64,000 nt of DNA, taken from NCBI GenBank assembly GCA_964019335.1, contig OZ025654.1, positions 372,001-436,000 of the forward strand. Reading direction: 5' to 3'. Made by a program: the position numbers and the translations under genes. The DNA comes from Diplonema japonicum. Taxonomy: Eukaryota > Euglenozoa > Diplonemea > Diplonemida > Diplonemidae. Under the pieces are notes generated by a model, which did not search any database, was not told the DNA's origin, and saw nothing but the letters and a program-made list of their open reading frames with translations. Positions 38,501-48,640 of the stretch are shown here, piece after piece; the first letter of the stretch is position 1, and each line of letters starts with the position of its first letter.

Positions 38501-41500
38501 GTGCAGACCGTCCCGTTAGTAGTACACTCGTTCAGCGTACAGGTGGCGATTCCAGCAACACTCCTGCCTTGCGAAGGCGGAGGACACTCGCACACCCAGT
38601 CGTTCAGCGTGACCTTGTTGGAGTCGATGCATGTCTGGCCGCTGACCACGCACACACTCCCCCTTACAACACATTCATCCAATCCGCATATAGCTGCTTT
38701 GCCAACTGCACTACCTGCACTTGGCGACCTGCATGTACATCTCCAATCTCCTAGGCTGCCTGGTGATGTGTCAGGGTCCACACAATCTTGCCCCGCCTCC
38801 CGGCACACTGTCACATCATCACATTCGTCTTTTGAACAGTTAGCTGTTTTTCCCACTCCGGCAGGGCCCACCTGTGGTGCTACGCATAGGCATTGCCAGT
38901 CTCCCATGGCATCAGACGGGTCGTTGCATGTCTGTCCCACCTGCGTGCAGATCGGACTGTACGGCACACACTCACCTGTGAATTTGCACGCAGCTACGGA
39001 ACGGACCGCTGATCCCGTTGCGGGGAGTACGCACTCGCACCTCCAGTCGTTTACTGAGTTAGGCGACGTGTCCTGATCGTTACACTGCTGCCCCTGACTG
39101 CTGCAAACACTATTCCCCTTGCATTCGTCAAGTGTGCACTCCGCCGCGTCGATAACTTGAGAACCTTGCAGAGGCAGCACACAGACGCACCGCCAGTCGT
39201 TCAGAGAGTCCGATGCCGTCGACCCTTCGACACACGTCTGGCCTGCTGCTTCGCAAACATTGCCCGACCCCGAATCAGCGCAGGTTGGACAAGGCGCCAA
39301 ACATTCGTTCAGCTCACAGACAGTAGCCATAGCTGCACTGGGAGCACCTGTGTAAGGATACACACAGCCACATGCCCAGTCACCCGCATCACTTGAAGGG
39401 TCGATGCAGGCCTGGCCGGCATCAGTACATATGCTGCTATAAGGAACGCACTCGCCTGAGTAGGAGCATACAGCTGCCTGTGCGACCGCTACCCCCACCG
39501 AAGGCGGAGCACACTCACATCTCCAGTCGCTAGTTGCTGACGGGTTCGTGTCTGGATCCTTGCAGAGTTGGCCTGCAGCACTACAGACAGAGCCAGAGAC
39601 GGAACATTCATCTATTGTGCAGCTGGCAGGCTTTGCCTCGGAACTCACGTTTGTGAGAGGGGAAGGACACACGCACCTCCAGTCCATGGTGCTGGAGGGC
39701 GATGTATTCGGGTCAAAACATGTCTGGCCTGCTTGAGCACAGACATTTCCGGTGCCTGTGTCTGCACACGTAGAGCACGCGACGCTGCATTCATCCAACA
39801 CACACGCAGTGGTGCCGCGGACAACAGCGTCACCCACCTGCGGGGGGGGACATTTGCACATCCAGTCATCGCTCCCTGTCGAGGGGTCGTCGCAGTATTG
39901 ACCTTGCTGAGTACATATTGTTTGAACTGTCTGGCACTCACCTGAAACTGCGCAGGTTGCAGCTGTTTTCAGTGCTTCACCCGTGGAGGGCAGTACGCAC
40001 ATGCATTTCCAGTCGTCAAGGCTCTTGTCCGACTTGTTGGGATCCATGCAGACCTGTCCTACTGCTGCGCATATCTGCACATTTGTGGAGCACTCGTCGC
40101 GGGCACATGAAGCAGCCCTGCCACGCGCCTTCCCTGTGGATGGTGCAATGCAAGAGCAGGTCCAGTCGCCGAGAGAGGAATACGACGTGTCAGGATCTGT
40201 GCACGTTTGGCCCACATCACTGCATGCAGTGGATGCGCAGGTCGGACATCTGCTCTTGCATTCATCTATCTCACATTGCGCTGGGGAGCGCGTGGTGGCC
40301 CTGCCGACAGCAGGTGCTACACACGCACACTGCCAGTCGTCAACTGTGGGGAACGGGTCAACGCACGTCTGGCCTACAGCAGTGCAAATGCCTGAGTTCG
40401 CCAAACATTCACCATCATACACGCACACAGCAGATGCTCCGATACTTGACCCCACAGCTGGAGCAACGCAGTTACATGTCCAGTCATTGATGCTATTAAC
40501 TGCCGTCTGCGGGTCGTGGCACGTTTGCCCAGCACCTGAACATGTGCTGCTTATATTCAAAGACATGCACTCATCGAAAACACACAAAGCGGTGGCTGCT
40601 ATAGCAGACCCAGTGGTAGGCGGCGGGCACCTACACTCCCAGTCACCAGTTAAGGAGGGTGATGTGTTTGGATCGAAGCAAGTTTGTCCTTTTCCCTCGC
40701 ACATACGGCTGTAAACAAGACATTCATCAAATACACAGGCAGCCGGTCTCATAGTTGCAGGGGTGCCTGTCTGCGGGGTAACGCACCTGCATTCCCAATC
40801 ATCAAAGGTGGTAGTAGGATCGACACACGTCTGGCCAAGCTTCGTGCACTGTGACTGGTAAGCAGCGCACTCACCGTTAAATGTGCATTGCGCCGCAGCC
40901 GTCACAGCTGAACCGTTCGCAGGAGCGACGCACCTACACATCCAGTCGCCCACATTTGCTGTCCCTGTGTTGGGGTCGTGACATTCCTGTCCTGCAGAAA
41001 GACAAATGCTGCCCCTTGTCATGCACTCATCGAGCATGCAAGAAGCAGCACCTCCGCGCAGTTTCCCGATGCTCGGTGCATTGCACACACACTCCCAGTC
41101 ACCGGTGGACTGCGGTCGCACATCAGGGTCGAGGCACTGCTGACCGTCTGGGCACCTCACACCCGTCGTGCATTCATCTAATACACATACAGCAGGCTTC
41201 CCAACCTGAGACACCCCGTCGGCTGGCGAAACGCATGCACATATCCAATCGTCAGAGTTGGTGCTCGGGTCACTACACGCTTGGCCCTGATTGGTGCATA
41301 CTGAGCTATAAGGAACACATTCCCCTGTCTCCACACAAGTTGCTATTCCTAAAACAGCCGACCCAACTGCTGGGTTCACGCATGAACACACCCAGTCATT
41401 GAGAATCTCGGGGCTGGTGTCAGGGTCAGAGCAGAGCTGCCCCTTTGAGTTGCATATTACGTTGCCTGTTGTAATGCACTCATCTAGCACGCATGTTGCA

Positions 41501-44500
41501 GCTGTGCCGACTGCTACGCCGACTGATGGAGGGCGGCAGGAGCAGCGCCAATCACCTTGGCTGCCAGGTGATAAGTTGGGATCGTCACAAACCTGGTTTG
41601 CTTGTTGGCAAGTATTGTAGATGCTGCACTCATCAAGAACGCACACGGTGGGTCCTGCCGTGGCCGATGTTCCTGTTTGAGGAGGGACACATTGGCATTG
41701 CCAATCCCCTATGGCAGCTGACAGGTCAACGCAATTTTGTCCTTCAGATGTGCATACGCTAGAGTAAGGGACACACTCACCTCCAAACGTGCATGACGCA
41801 GGCTTCGCTATGGCAGCTCCAGTGCCGGGTGTCGCGCAGGAACATTCCCAGTCACCAACCGAAGCTGCTGCAGTGTTCCTGTCTGTGCATATCTGACCTA
41901 CTGCGGAACACGTGGCACGATTTGCACCACATTCATCCAACACACATTGCGCAGCACCGCCTTTCTTAGACCCTATGGAAGGTGCTTTGCACGAGCATGT
42001 CCAGTCATCGGTGCTGGCAGGGCTGGTATCAGGATCATTGCAGAACTGGTTGTTCTCAGAGCAGATGGACGTCACCGGGTTGTTGCATTCATCATAAGTG
42101 CATGAAGCAGGGGCTGCTTGTCTCGGAGTGCCGACCTGCGGTGGGATGCACTCGCACCTCCAGTCACTGCTACTTATAGATGGATCGAGGCAGGCTTGGC
42201 CTCTCGACGTACATACACTGCTGTAAGGTACACATTCTCCGTTGTGCTCACACGTGGCCGGTGTGCCCACAGCACTTCCAACTGCATTGACGCACAGGCA
42301 CAGCCAGTCGTCCTTGCTCGCGGGGTCAGTGTTCTGGTCTAAGCAGGTCTGGCCAACTGCAGCGCAAGTCCTGATGTGAGTGTCACATTCATTTAAAGTG
42401 CACGTAGCCACAGCCCCTGTCTGCAAGCCAGTCATCGGGGGAGCGCACAAGCACTGCCAGTCGTTTAAGCTTCTCGAAGACGTGTCAGGGTCATAACACT
42501 GCTGCGCCGCATTGGCGCACACAGTGTTGGAAGTGCATTCATTGTGGCTGCACGAAGCAGGTGAACGGGTGGCTGCAACCCCCGTCAAGGGCGACACGCA
42601 GAGGCACTGCCAGTCGTCGGATTGTGCTGTAGGATCGTGACATGTCTGGCCTTGGGAAGTACAGGTGGAAGAGTATTGCAGGCATTCACCTTGAAAGGTA
42701 CAGGTTGCTGCGGTGGCAACCCCTGTTCCGACAGCAGGTGAAATACATGAACAATACCAGTCACCTAAACTCTGTGGTGACATGTTAGGGTCTGTGCACG
42801 TCTGCCCCACTTGAGAGCAAATGCTGAAAGTTTCGCATTCGTTGTGGGTACATTGTGCTGGTGATGTAGTACCAGGAGATCCCTTCGACGGGAGGACACA
42901 CGTGCACGTCCAGTCGCCCCGTGCTGTAAAGTCTGGGTCATGACATGCTTGCCCGCTGCCACTGCAGATGGAGGTCCCATTTGGGCATGCCGCGCACACC
43001 GTTGTGCATTCATCGAACTCTTGCACGCACGCCACCCCACTGCTGTCGCTGAACATGTTATTAAGACACGTCAAGGTGAAGTCCTGACCTTTCAGCTTTA
43101 CATGTCCTGCTAAGCATGTTGGGCGGCACGTATCCCCTGTGACAAGGCTTGTGCAGGAAGAGTAGCTGACGCCAGTAGAGGGGTTAGTAGGCCCTGCGAC
43201 GCATGTGTTCCCCCTGCACGTCAGCCCCGACTGGTCAATGTAGCCGCTGATGCTGCACAAGACTGTAAAAGAAGCGCCTTGCACGGCTTGCGAGTATCCA
43301 GAAAGGCAAGTTGGGTTGCAGACCCCGCCTGTGGATAGTGCGTTGCAGGAAGTATAATCGACACCTTTCTGGGCGTTGGTGGGCCCGTTCATGCACCCTA
43401 TCCTCGTGCATACGGTAGAAGAAGAGTCGATGTACACCCCACCTACTGCACATTGCAAGACGAAGCTGTTCCCAGAAGCCTTCTGGTAGCCTGGCAGGCA
43501 GGTCGGTGAACACGTCCCGCCGGTGCTCAAAGACGTGCATGTTCTGTAGTCGACGCCTAGCGATGGTGCGACGGGGCCACTTGTGCATTGTCTGGGGCTG
43601 CACACAGCACCTGAGGAGTCGGTGTATCTCCTTCCAATGCAGAGCAGTGTGAATGCAACGCCGCTGCCTTCGTAGCCATTCCGGCACGACACGCTGCATG
43701 TGGATGCGGTGGCCAATGCGTTGCATGAGGTGTAGTCCGCAGCGGCGACGGCAGTGGTGGGACCAGACGCACATGACGACGGCGAGCAAGTAGTACTACT
43801 CGAATCGACAAACGAGCCTGTCGGCAAGCAGACGATGAAGAACGAGGACCCTGTCACCATGGTGTACCCCTCTGAGCACGTCGGGGCGCACAACGACCCA
43901 GTCCGTTGCCCGACGCAACTGCCATACATGACATTGGCTGCTGGGTTGGAAGGGCCGGTGGTACATTGAATGGCATTGCAGGAAATCCCAGACACATCAG
44001 CATAGTTAAACCCTGGCCCAGCGAGACCGGTGCAAATTACGGCAAATGAAGAAGGTGCTGCACCAGAGTAGCCGGGTTCGCACGATGGTGTGCACACCCC
44101 TCCGGTGGTTAGGTTATTGCACGCCGAGTAATCGACATTGGAGGCCGGGGTGAAAGGACCGGAGAGACAGGCATTCGGAGAGCAGCCAGTGGAAGATAGA
44201 TCCGTATATGTCCCTGCAGCACTGCAGGTGAGGGTGAACGAAGATCCAGCTGCCTTGCTGTACCCATCAAGACACCCCGTGTCGCAGATCCCATCGGTCG
44301 ACAATAAGTTGCAAGCGACGCCAGTTTTGCATCCATACTGAGATCTGCAACGTGCATAATCTGCTTGAGGTGCCGGGTTCGTGGGACCTCCCGCACATGT
44401 GTTTCTGGTGCAACACTCTGACACTCCACATATTGCCCCACCACACATAACGCTTCCTGGGTTCGCTACTGTTGATCTTCCTATTGGGCAGGCAAACCCA

Positions 44501-44559
44501 GTGCAAGTCACTCCGTATGCAGATGATACAGCGCAGGACAATAAAACGAAGAGCCGCAT
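35545..44559 (-). CDS. Giant sushi-like / EGF-like repeat cell-surface protein
   Basis: 3004 aa in a single exon from ATG 44559. A signal peptide (1-17) precedes seven Cys-rich units of about 63 residues (about 54-515), each of the form C-x-x-GP-x-x-P...VDY-x-x-C...TGG-x-C-x-P-x-C-x-x-GY...C...DSS-x-x-x-C, resembling CCP/sushi modules. Then come some 40 or more six-cysteine EGF-like units with the recurring core GQxCxDPxxxxxxxxDWxCxCxxP. A membrane span (WWVWVLIALLLLCCCYMLYW, about 2845-2865) and a tail of about 138 residues with an acidic stretch and a run of eight prolines complete it. Layout and size suggest an adhesin, matrix-binding or receptor protein. Prolines in the tail could bind SH3- or profilin-like partners. 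The ligand is unknown. Confidence 0.9.
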   Translation of the reverse strand: MRLFVLLSCAVSSAYGVTCTGFACPIGRSTVANPGSVMCGGAICGVSECCTRNTCAGGPTNPAPQADYARCRSQYGCKTGVACNLLSTDGICDTGCLDGYSKAAGSSFTLTCSAAGTYTDLSSTGCSPNACLSGPFTPASNVDYSACNNLTTGGVCTPSCEPGYSGAAPSSFAVICTGLAGPGFNYADVSGISCNAIQCTTGPSNPAANVMYGSCVGQRTGSLCAPTCSEGYTMVTGSSFFIVCLPTGSFVDSSSTTCSPSSCASGPTTAVAAADYTSCNALATASTCSVSCRNGYEGSGVAFTLLCIGRRYTDSSGAVCSPRQCTSGPVAPSLGVDYRTCTSLSTGGTCSPTCLPGYQKASGNSFVLQCAVGGVYIDSSSTVCTRIGCMNGPTNAQKGVDYTSCNALSTGGVCNPTCLSGYSQAVQGASFTVLCSISGYIDQSGLTCRGNTCVAGPTNPSTGVSYSSCTSLVTGDTCRPTCLAGHVKLKGQDFTLTCLNNMFSDSSGVACVQEFDECTTVCAACPNGTSICSGSGQACHDPDFTARGDWTCTCVLPSKGSPGTTSPAQCTHNECETFSICSQVGQTCTDPNMSPQSLGDWYCSCISPAVGTGVATAATCTFQGECLQYSSTCTSQGQTCHDPTAQSDDWQCLCVSPLTGVAATRSPASCSHNECTSNTVCANAAQQCYDPDTSSRSLNDWQCLCAPPMTGLQTGAVATCTLNECDTHIRTCAAVGQTCLDQNTDPASKDDWLCLCVNAVGSAVGTPATCEHNGECVPYSSVCTSRGQACLDPSISSSDWRCECIPPQVGTPRQAAPASCTYDECNNPVTSICSENNQFCNDPDTSPASTDDWTCSCKAPSIGSKKGGAAQCVLDECGANRATCSAVGQICTDRNTAAASVGDWECSCATPGTGAAIAKPASCTFGGECVPYSSVCTSEGQNCVDLSAAIGDWQCQCVPPQTGTSATAGPTVCVLDECSIYNTCQQANQVCDDPNLSPGSQGDWRCSCRPPSVGVAVGTAATCVLDECITTGNVICNSKGQLCSDPDTSPEILNDWVCSCVNPAVGSAVLGIATCVETGECVPYSSVCTNQGQACSDPSTNSDDWICACVSPADGVSQVGKPAVCVLDECTTGVRCPDGQQCLDPDVRPQSTGDWECVCNAPSIGKLRGGAASCMLDECMTRGSICLSAGQECHDPNTGTANVGDWMCRCVAPANGSAVTAAAQCTFNGECAAYQSQCTKLGQTCVDPTTTFDDWECRCVTPQTGTPATMRPAACVFDECLVYSRMCEGKGQTCFDPNTSPSLTGDWECRCPPPTTGSAIAATALCVFDECMSLNISSTCSGAGQTCHDPQTAVNSINDWTCNCVAPAVGSSIGASAVCVYDGECLANSGICTAVGQTCVDPFPTVDDWQCACVAPAVGRATTRSPAQCEIDECKSRCPTCASTACSDVGQTCTDPDTSYSSLGDWTCSCIAPSTGKARGRAASCARDECSTNVQICAAVGQVCMDPNKSDKSLDDWKCMCVLPSTGEALKTAATCAVSGECQTVQTICTQQGQYCDDPSTGSDDWMCKCPPPQVGDAVVRGTTACVLDECSVACSTCADTGTGNVCAQAGQTCFDPNTSPSSTMDWRCVCPSPLTNVSSEAKPASCTIDECSVSGSVCSAAGQLCKDPDTNPSATSDWRCECAPPSVGVAVAQAAVCSYSGECVPYSSICTDAGQACIDPSSDAGDWACGCVYPYTGAPSAAMATVCELNECLAPCPTCADSGSGNVCEAAGQTCVEGSTASDSLNDWRCVCVLPLQGSQVIDAAECTLDECKGNSVCSSQGQQCNDQDTSPNSVNDWRCECVLPATGSAVRSVAACKFTGECVPYSPICTQVGQTCNDPSDAMGDWQCLCVAPQVGPAGVGKTANCSKDECDDVTVCREAGQDCVDPDTSPGSLGDWRCTCRSPSAGSAVGKAAICGLDECVVRGSVCVVSGQTCIDSNKVTLNDWVCECPPPSQGRSVAGIATCTLNECTTNGTVCTSVGQECIDSNTAASSLNDWRCQCIDGSNAAQGAPALCPFDECTSKQGVCPAGQNCQDTNNTAASLNDWQCVCVAPYQGQPVTMQAAQCSLDECTLSGSVCTAAGQSCADPNLTKSGDWECVCNPPLNGQNAKGRPADCNFDECTADTVCVAAQQLCTDPNQSVNIRNDWQCSCKPPSTGASSTGSQAACSAGIDECLASGAICAAAGQSCKDPNTSLTGDWLCVCSAPFQGFGQRSVATCTLDECVANGDICSKVGQTCFDPNTSAATTSDWICSCVSPSSGSQTGGQAVCTHPNQLCATCAAQGLACQSDVGGWRCVCPVGSATFVPPCVFDECAVTCNSCANKGYGNLCGLEGQRCVDPSPILGSTNDWRCECTTPYTGAAVGSAASCVVDECFSNAGVCTTVGQSCMDPSGTMGDWTCQCKAPLIGQAVGTPATCVAAGCAVCQGAGQACTEQGGQVTCHCKPPGVGSAVGTAAVCTVDECEGNSICSAAGQQCRDPSSSVPNNWVCSCMNGLVGERVGAVATCATGCSNLANPCFAAGQVCIDNSPGVTCECTGSSTGKANGAAAVCSFQGVCANHSMVCTDIGQACYVPQGSDIWSCVCVPPAVGTAQQGGPTMCIIDECEQLQPSCGANQTCTDPNKSARSLADWYCACDDNTGVRQVGGPVANCEPVVNPPKETVTCDCGVNQTCTTDSAGYQCTCVAPLKGTNVANGPADCYVDECISSGSVCTAADQTCEDPSGEDSNWECRCVAPLSGTGTAQVATCTAPDQCSSTPCGEMQTCNTTGPGAYTCTCQSPQQGEVGVNKSATCAAPSEDDKWYETWWVWVLIALLLLCCCYMLYWLIINSQKQEEKQEEQESAPAEPLIQEPESPEEEIEEEGSGRLLGYVPPPPPPPPSLPSSEVKAAPAVVESDREGSSSLRSSTVGTYYPLPPPTSKEQEPFLYPAPPAHSERPTVLHELHTLLSGRNQTNPLNQPVHDDIY
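38960..43020 (-). repeat. Higher-order coding repeat: EGF-like units in sets of three, nine sets
   Basis: Within the giant gene every third EGF-like unit begins with a GEC variant, usually GECVPYSSVCTxxGQ, and has a shorter middle loop. The two intervening units begin with DEC or NEC and have the longer DPDTSPxSxxDW loop. The nine GEC positions lie at about 38973, 39449, 39939, 40411, 40872, 41320, 41778, 42236 and 42690, spaced 448-490 bp. The unit therefore expanded as a triplet. Confidence 0.85.
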
Positions 44560-45617
44560 CTCATTTGTGAACGACCCCCCCCCTTCTCCTGCATGGGAAT
44601 AGAAGGTAAGAGAAACAGAAGAGTTTTAAAAAAAAGAAAAGATTCATGTTGGTTTTTCTTCTCTTTCTTTCTTTTTCTCGTTTTCATCATTAGCAATAGA
44701 CCCATTACTCATGGCCGTATCCATTTTTCTTCACTACCTTGATAAGAACAGTGGGAAGGAGGGAGAAAGGGGACCCGCTTTATCGTGGCGTGACTAATAA
44801 AACAAACGGTTTAGTTAGAAATTGTCGGGAAAGTAAAAGAAAATATAAGAAGAAGAGAAGAGAGAAAAAAACGTTTTCTATTACTCGGCTTAAAACATAA
44901 AAAAGCCGCTTGGAATTTTTTTTTCTTTTTTCTTTTCTCTTTTTCTCCTCCCTCCTCCCCTTTTTTTCTTTTTTAAAGTGTGACCAACAGAAAGATGAAC
45001 AAAAGAAAAAAAAAAGAAAAAGCAATTCTCCGAAAAAGAGCGCTGCCGAGGAAAAAAGAAAAAGTTTCCTTTTTTTTCTTTACTCTTTTCTTTTTCTTCT
45101 TCTTGAGGTCATCTTTCCTCTTTTTTTCTCGCTAGCATGCGCACATTCAAATTTTGTTATCAAGTAGTCGAAGTAGAAAAAAAGAAAAGTAGAAATGACT
45201 TCGTCTAAGAAGGAAGGGAGAGAGCAGTGAGAGGAAGTAACAAGAATAGGCAGAAAAACTAGTTTGGCGCTCCATTTGTTTGTGCTCACGAGCGGAATTT
45301 TACCTAATAAAATAGCTCATTACGCTGTCATCAACTAGTTTTTAGTCTCGACAATAATATTGTTAAAACAAAAAATAGGCGTGTGCAAGCCGTTTTCACC
45401 TACTGTAGGTTAAACGGACAAGCTGCCTCCACTCTTTTTTGCAATTAACAATTATTTTTCAAAGTTTATTGTCACTTGTTCCAGCAAAAAAAAAAAAAAA
45501 AAAAAAAAAACATTTCTTGCTCGAAATATCTTTTATTCTTTTTTCGCTTGCACGGTGGCGCACGAAAAAAAAAAGATGATTTTTTTCTTATGTCCTTTTG
45601 TGGTTTCGGTTACGAGC

Positions 45618-45648
<31 letters not shown>

Positions 45649-45761
45649 TAATTTCTTTTTTCCTTTTATTTTGCTCGGCGGCAAGTTGCATAAGGAAAAA
45701 AAAAAAAAAAAAAAGAAAAAAAAAGCCAATCGGGCACTTTACTCGAAAAAAAAAAAAGAAA
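44560..45761. other. Intergenic, A/T-rich, one family A repeat
   Basis: 1.2 kb with many A/T runs, plus the family A copy at 45381-45510. No gene seen. Confidence 0.75.
45381..45510 (+). repeat. Dispersed repeat family A, copy with A-tail
   Basis: GTGTGCAAGCCGTTTTCACC, TAAACGGACAAGCTGCCTCC, then CACTTGTTCCAGC and about 25 A. Same order and orientation as the other copies. Confidence 0.75.
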
Positions 45762-46988
45762 TCATAACTTACTACTACCGCAATCGAGCACTATATCCAG
45801 CAGCCCGATCACACGGTCAACCTCTTCCTCTGTGTTGTAATGCGCCAAAGAAATCCTGACAGCACCGTGCGCATCCGACAGCCCGAGGTCACTCGCTATC
45901 AAAGGCGCCATCATGTTCCCACTCTTACAGACAACACCACGAGAATTGAGAAACTCCACAACATGGGCAGGAGTGACCCCCTTGGGGATGAAGGACACAA
46001 TGGGCTTATAACATTTCTCCCATTGAGATGAAGCCAGCAGCGTAGCATTCGGGTGATCAACGATATACCTACGCATCTTCACAACCAAAGGCCTCACAAG
46101 CTCATACATCTTGGAATACCCCTCCACAATGAGCTCGCGCTTGGTTCTGCAAACCATTGGAAATACAACCCTTTCCAAATACTTTGCCATGCCTATTATC
46201 CCCGAGTACACAGCCCAGTTCGTCCCTCCCGAACCGTATTCAAAAACAGTTCTGTCAACGTTAAGAAAATCCCATCCTCGCGGGCTTGCATAAAGCACTG
46301 CAGACTGCGGGCACAACATTTTATACAGGGAAAGCGTGTAAAAGTCGGGCAAAAACCGCTGGATGTCAATGTGAGATGAAGAAGCAAAAGCAACACCATC
46401 TACAAAGGAATATGTCCTCGGGAAACTTCTGCAAATATTGCATATTTTCTTCACGTCAATGGTCTCGCCTAAAAGGTTCGACACCTGAGCAACCACCACC
46501 ACAGTGGGTTTTGTATTGTCCAGGGATCGAAGAGCGGAAAGGAGGTCGTCTGGGTTGAAGAACCCTGGTAAGCTTGGGCTGACACACTCGATCATTGTTA
46601 CCTCTGACGGGTTGACGTCGATAAACGGGGTTAAATGAGTTTGATGGTTGTTGTTGCATATGACAAACTGCGGCCGTTGTTTCATCTGCATCATTGCACG
46701 TGTGGCGCTTGCGACGAGTGCCCTGCTTGACGAGCCGATGGAACACCCACCTTCTTCGCTGTTCAGCATTGTTTCCACAAGCCCTTTCCCTTCCTTGATT
46801 ATCGCGTTTACTGCTTCACCCTCCTTGTGCTGCCCAGGCTGCACGCTCAGCTCTGTTAAGTGTTTGTGCATCGCCTTCGTGACCAGCCTTGGAACCAGCG
46901 AGCCTCCTGCATTGTCCATGAACACAGAGTCCGTGGGGTACACGTCAAACTCCTTGCGCAACCGGTGTCTCTCTGCTTCTTGGTTCAT
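45762..46988 (-). CDS. NifS-like PLP-dependent enzyme (aminotransferase class V) lacking the desulfurase cysteine
   Basis: 408 aa from ATG 46988, normal for the family. FMDNAGGSLVP (23-33) is the N-terminal signature, VSNLLGETIDVKKIC (169-183) the cofactor-side loop, FVDGVAFASS places Asp197 against the PLP ring, and SLYKMLCP gives the Schiff-base Lys223. The C-terminal motif VRISLAHYNTEEEVDRVI is typical of cysteine desulfurase-like proteins. At the position of the desulfurase catalytic Cys (family pattern G-x-x-C-A-x-P) this protein reads GNMMAPL, with Met360. It is therefore unlikely to be a cysteine desulfurase and resembles the desulfurase-like subgroup of unknown substrate. No targeting peptide is obvious, so a cytosolic location is likely. 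Confidence 0.82.
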   Translation of the reverse strand: MNQEAERHRLRKEFDVYPTDSVFMDNAGGSLVPRLVTKAMHKHLTELSVQPGQHKEGEAVNAIIKEGKGLVETMLNSEEGGCSIGSSSRALVASATRAMMQMKQRPQFVICNNNHQTHLTPFIDVNPSEVTMIECVSPSLPGFFNPDDLLSALRSLDNTKPTVVVVAQVSNLLGETIDVKKICNICRSFPRTYSFVDGVAFASSSHIDIQRFLPDFYTLSLYKMLCPQSAVLYASPRGWDFLNVDRTVFEYGSGGTNWAVYSGIIGMAKYLERVVFPMVCRTKRELIVEGYSKMYELVRPLVVKMRRYIVDHPNATLLASSQWEKCYKPIVSFIPKGVTPAHVVEFLNSRGVVCKSGNMMAPLIASDLGLSDAHGAVRISLAHYNTEEEVDRVIGLLDIVLDCGSSKL

Positions 46989-47179
46989 TTTCTTTTTTAA
47001 TTATTTGCGGTATAGTTTGTGTTTAAATATCTGTAACATCCTCAGGGTTCAGGTGGTAAGCGGACAAAAAAGAAAAATAAAAAAGAAACTTTTTTAAGGT
47101 ATGCGTTTATGCGTCTTTCTCGTTGTCACCGAACCCCAACCCAACATGAGGAAAGCAACTCGCTCGAGGGGAGGTGTCG

Positions 47180-48640
47180 TTAACCCACATTGGACTTAAA
47201 CCAGCAGACCAAAGGTCTTGCCGCCCCCTAAAAAAAACGTAAGTAAGTCTTGCCCCAGTACGGACGAAAGGCTTTCTGATGAAACGTGCAAATAGGACGT
47301 CTCCTTCTCCTTGTGTTCACCTGCTTCAATCTGACGTGTTGTTCGTCCACCGAACCGGAGTATGACGCATTCTGCGTTCAGTTCACTAATGTCACGCCCT
47401 GCAAAGCTGCCTGAGTACTCACAATCATCCCCTCTCTGCACGGTTCAAGTTTTTGCAAGTACCGCTTTTGCAACCCTGATCCTATCCCGGATGGATCACA
47501 AGGGGGGCCTCCAGAAACAGAAGCTTAATAGTTGTAACTACTGTAAGGAAGGGGCATTGGTCTTTCATGATTTGCTTCAGAGCCTTTTGCAGCAAACTAG
47601 TGCCGACGAGCTGTCAGGTAGACCTAGAGCCACTCCCCCTCCCCCAGCAGCTGTCGAAGTACCTCCAGTTCCCATCAACCTTCACGGCGTTCCGTGGCAC
47701 AGCCAGAAACTTGCAACTTGCAACTTGCATGCTTCCACGCCACATGACGAAGCCAGTTCTTTGAGTAGACTTGCAAACCAGGCAGAGCAGGGTCCGTAGG
47801 TACAGGTTTGTTGTAGTCGTAGTCGTTGTAAGAGATGTTCTCCGTCACCCACCTGAACAGCATCCAGGTCAGTCCTGCAGTGTATCTGGTGAAGTGCTGC
47901 GCCTGCTCCTCGATGGTTTCTTGTTTACGAAGTCATCGAACACACGGTAGTCCCCCCACCCGCTGAGAGGGCTTCTCTGCCTCCTGCTGCGGGTGGAACT
48001 GCTTTCTGTATGGGTCCTCGTGTTCAACTACCGTTCCGACATCTCCTTCTGCTTGTGCTCGTTTTCTGCTTCGTACTCATTTCGCTGTTCAGCTGGCTTG
48101 GACTACGCAGTTGTTCGGCATTTTTTACTTTAATGTGCTGCCTGGTGTCATGTGTAAAGACGAAGTGCAAAAAGCTGTTGGAAAGGAGGGTTCTTGTTTT
48201 GGAACGTCCCCTATTTATCTACCCTTTCCCCTTTTGGGGCCTCTTTTCTTTTTTTTCTTCCGGCTGCATTGCTTCTCAAAGTGTTTTCCCCTTCTTCTTG
48301 CCACTTCCTGCCCAGTCCTTCTTGGTTTCTTCGATGTTGCTCGTCCTTTCTTCTGCAACTTGTTGAGCTGTTTCGAATGGCTCTCTGCTTGCCTCGCATT
48401 CAGCTACCCACACGAGCCAATTGTTGTTGGTGCTTACCTTGCCGCGGCCTTAATAAGGCGCGTTGACTGTCTCGTCCTTCAGCAGTATCCTCAGCTAGCG
48501 CGAGGTGTACCGCCTCTGGGTTTTTTTTGCACTCTGCTGCCTTCCTCTTCTGGGTTTCTCTGGGTATCATGTGCCTCTTCGCTGTCTGCTAAAATTTCAA
48601 AAGCTTCAGCACTTGCCTTGGCAACCTTTTAGAAAGGAAT
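47180..48640 (-). pseudogene. Degenerate coding region, family unknown
   Basis: On the minus strand several blocks read as plausible protein but are broken by stops and frameshifts: a block near 47860-47700 with ENISYNDYDYNKPVPTDPAL and LPGLQVYSKNWLRHVAWKH, a block near 47600-47520 with KALKQIMKDQCPFLT, and a block near 47440-47200 with GRDISELNAECVILRFGG. Sequence composition is like that of genes here and unlike the surrounding homopolymer DNA. I do not recognise the family; a dead transposon or host gene is possible. No open frame longer than 150 codons remains. Confidence 0.35.
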
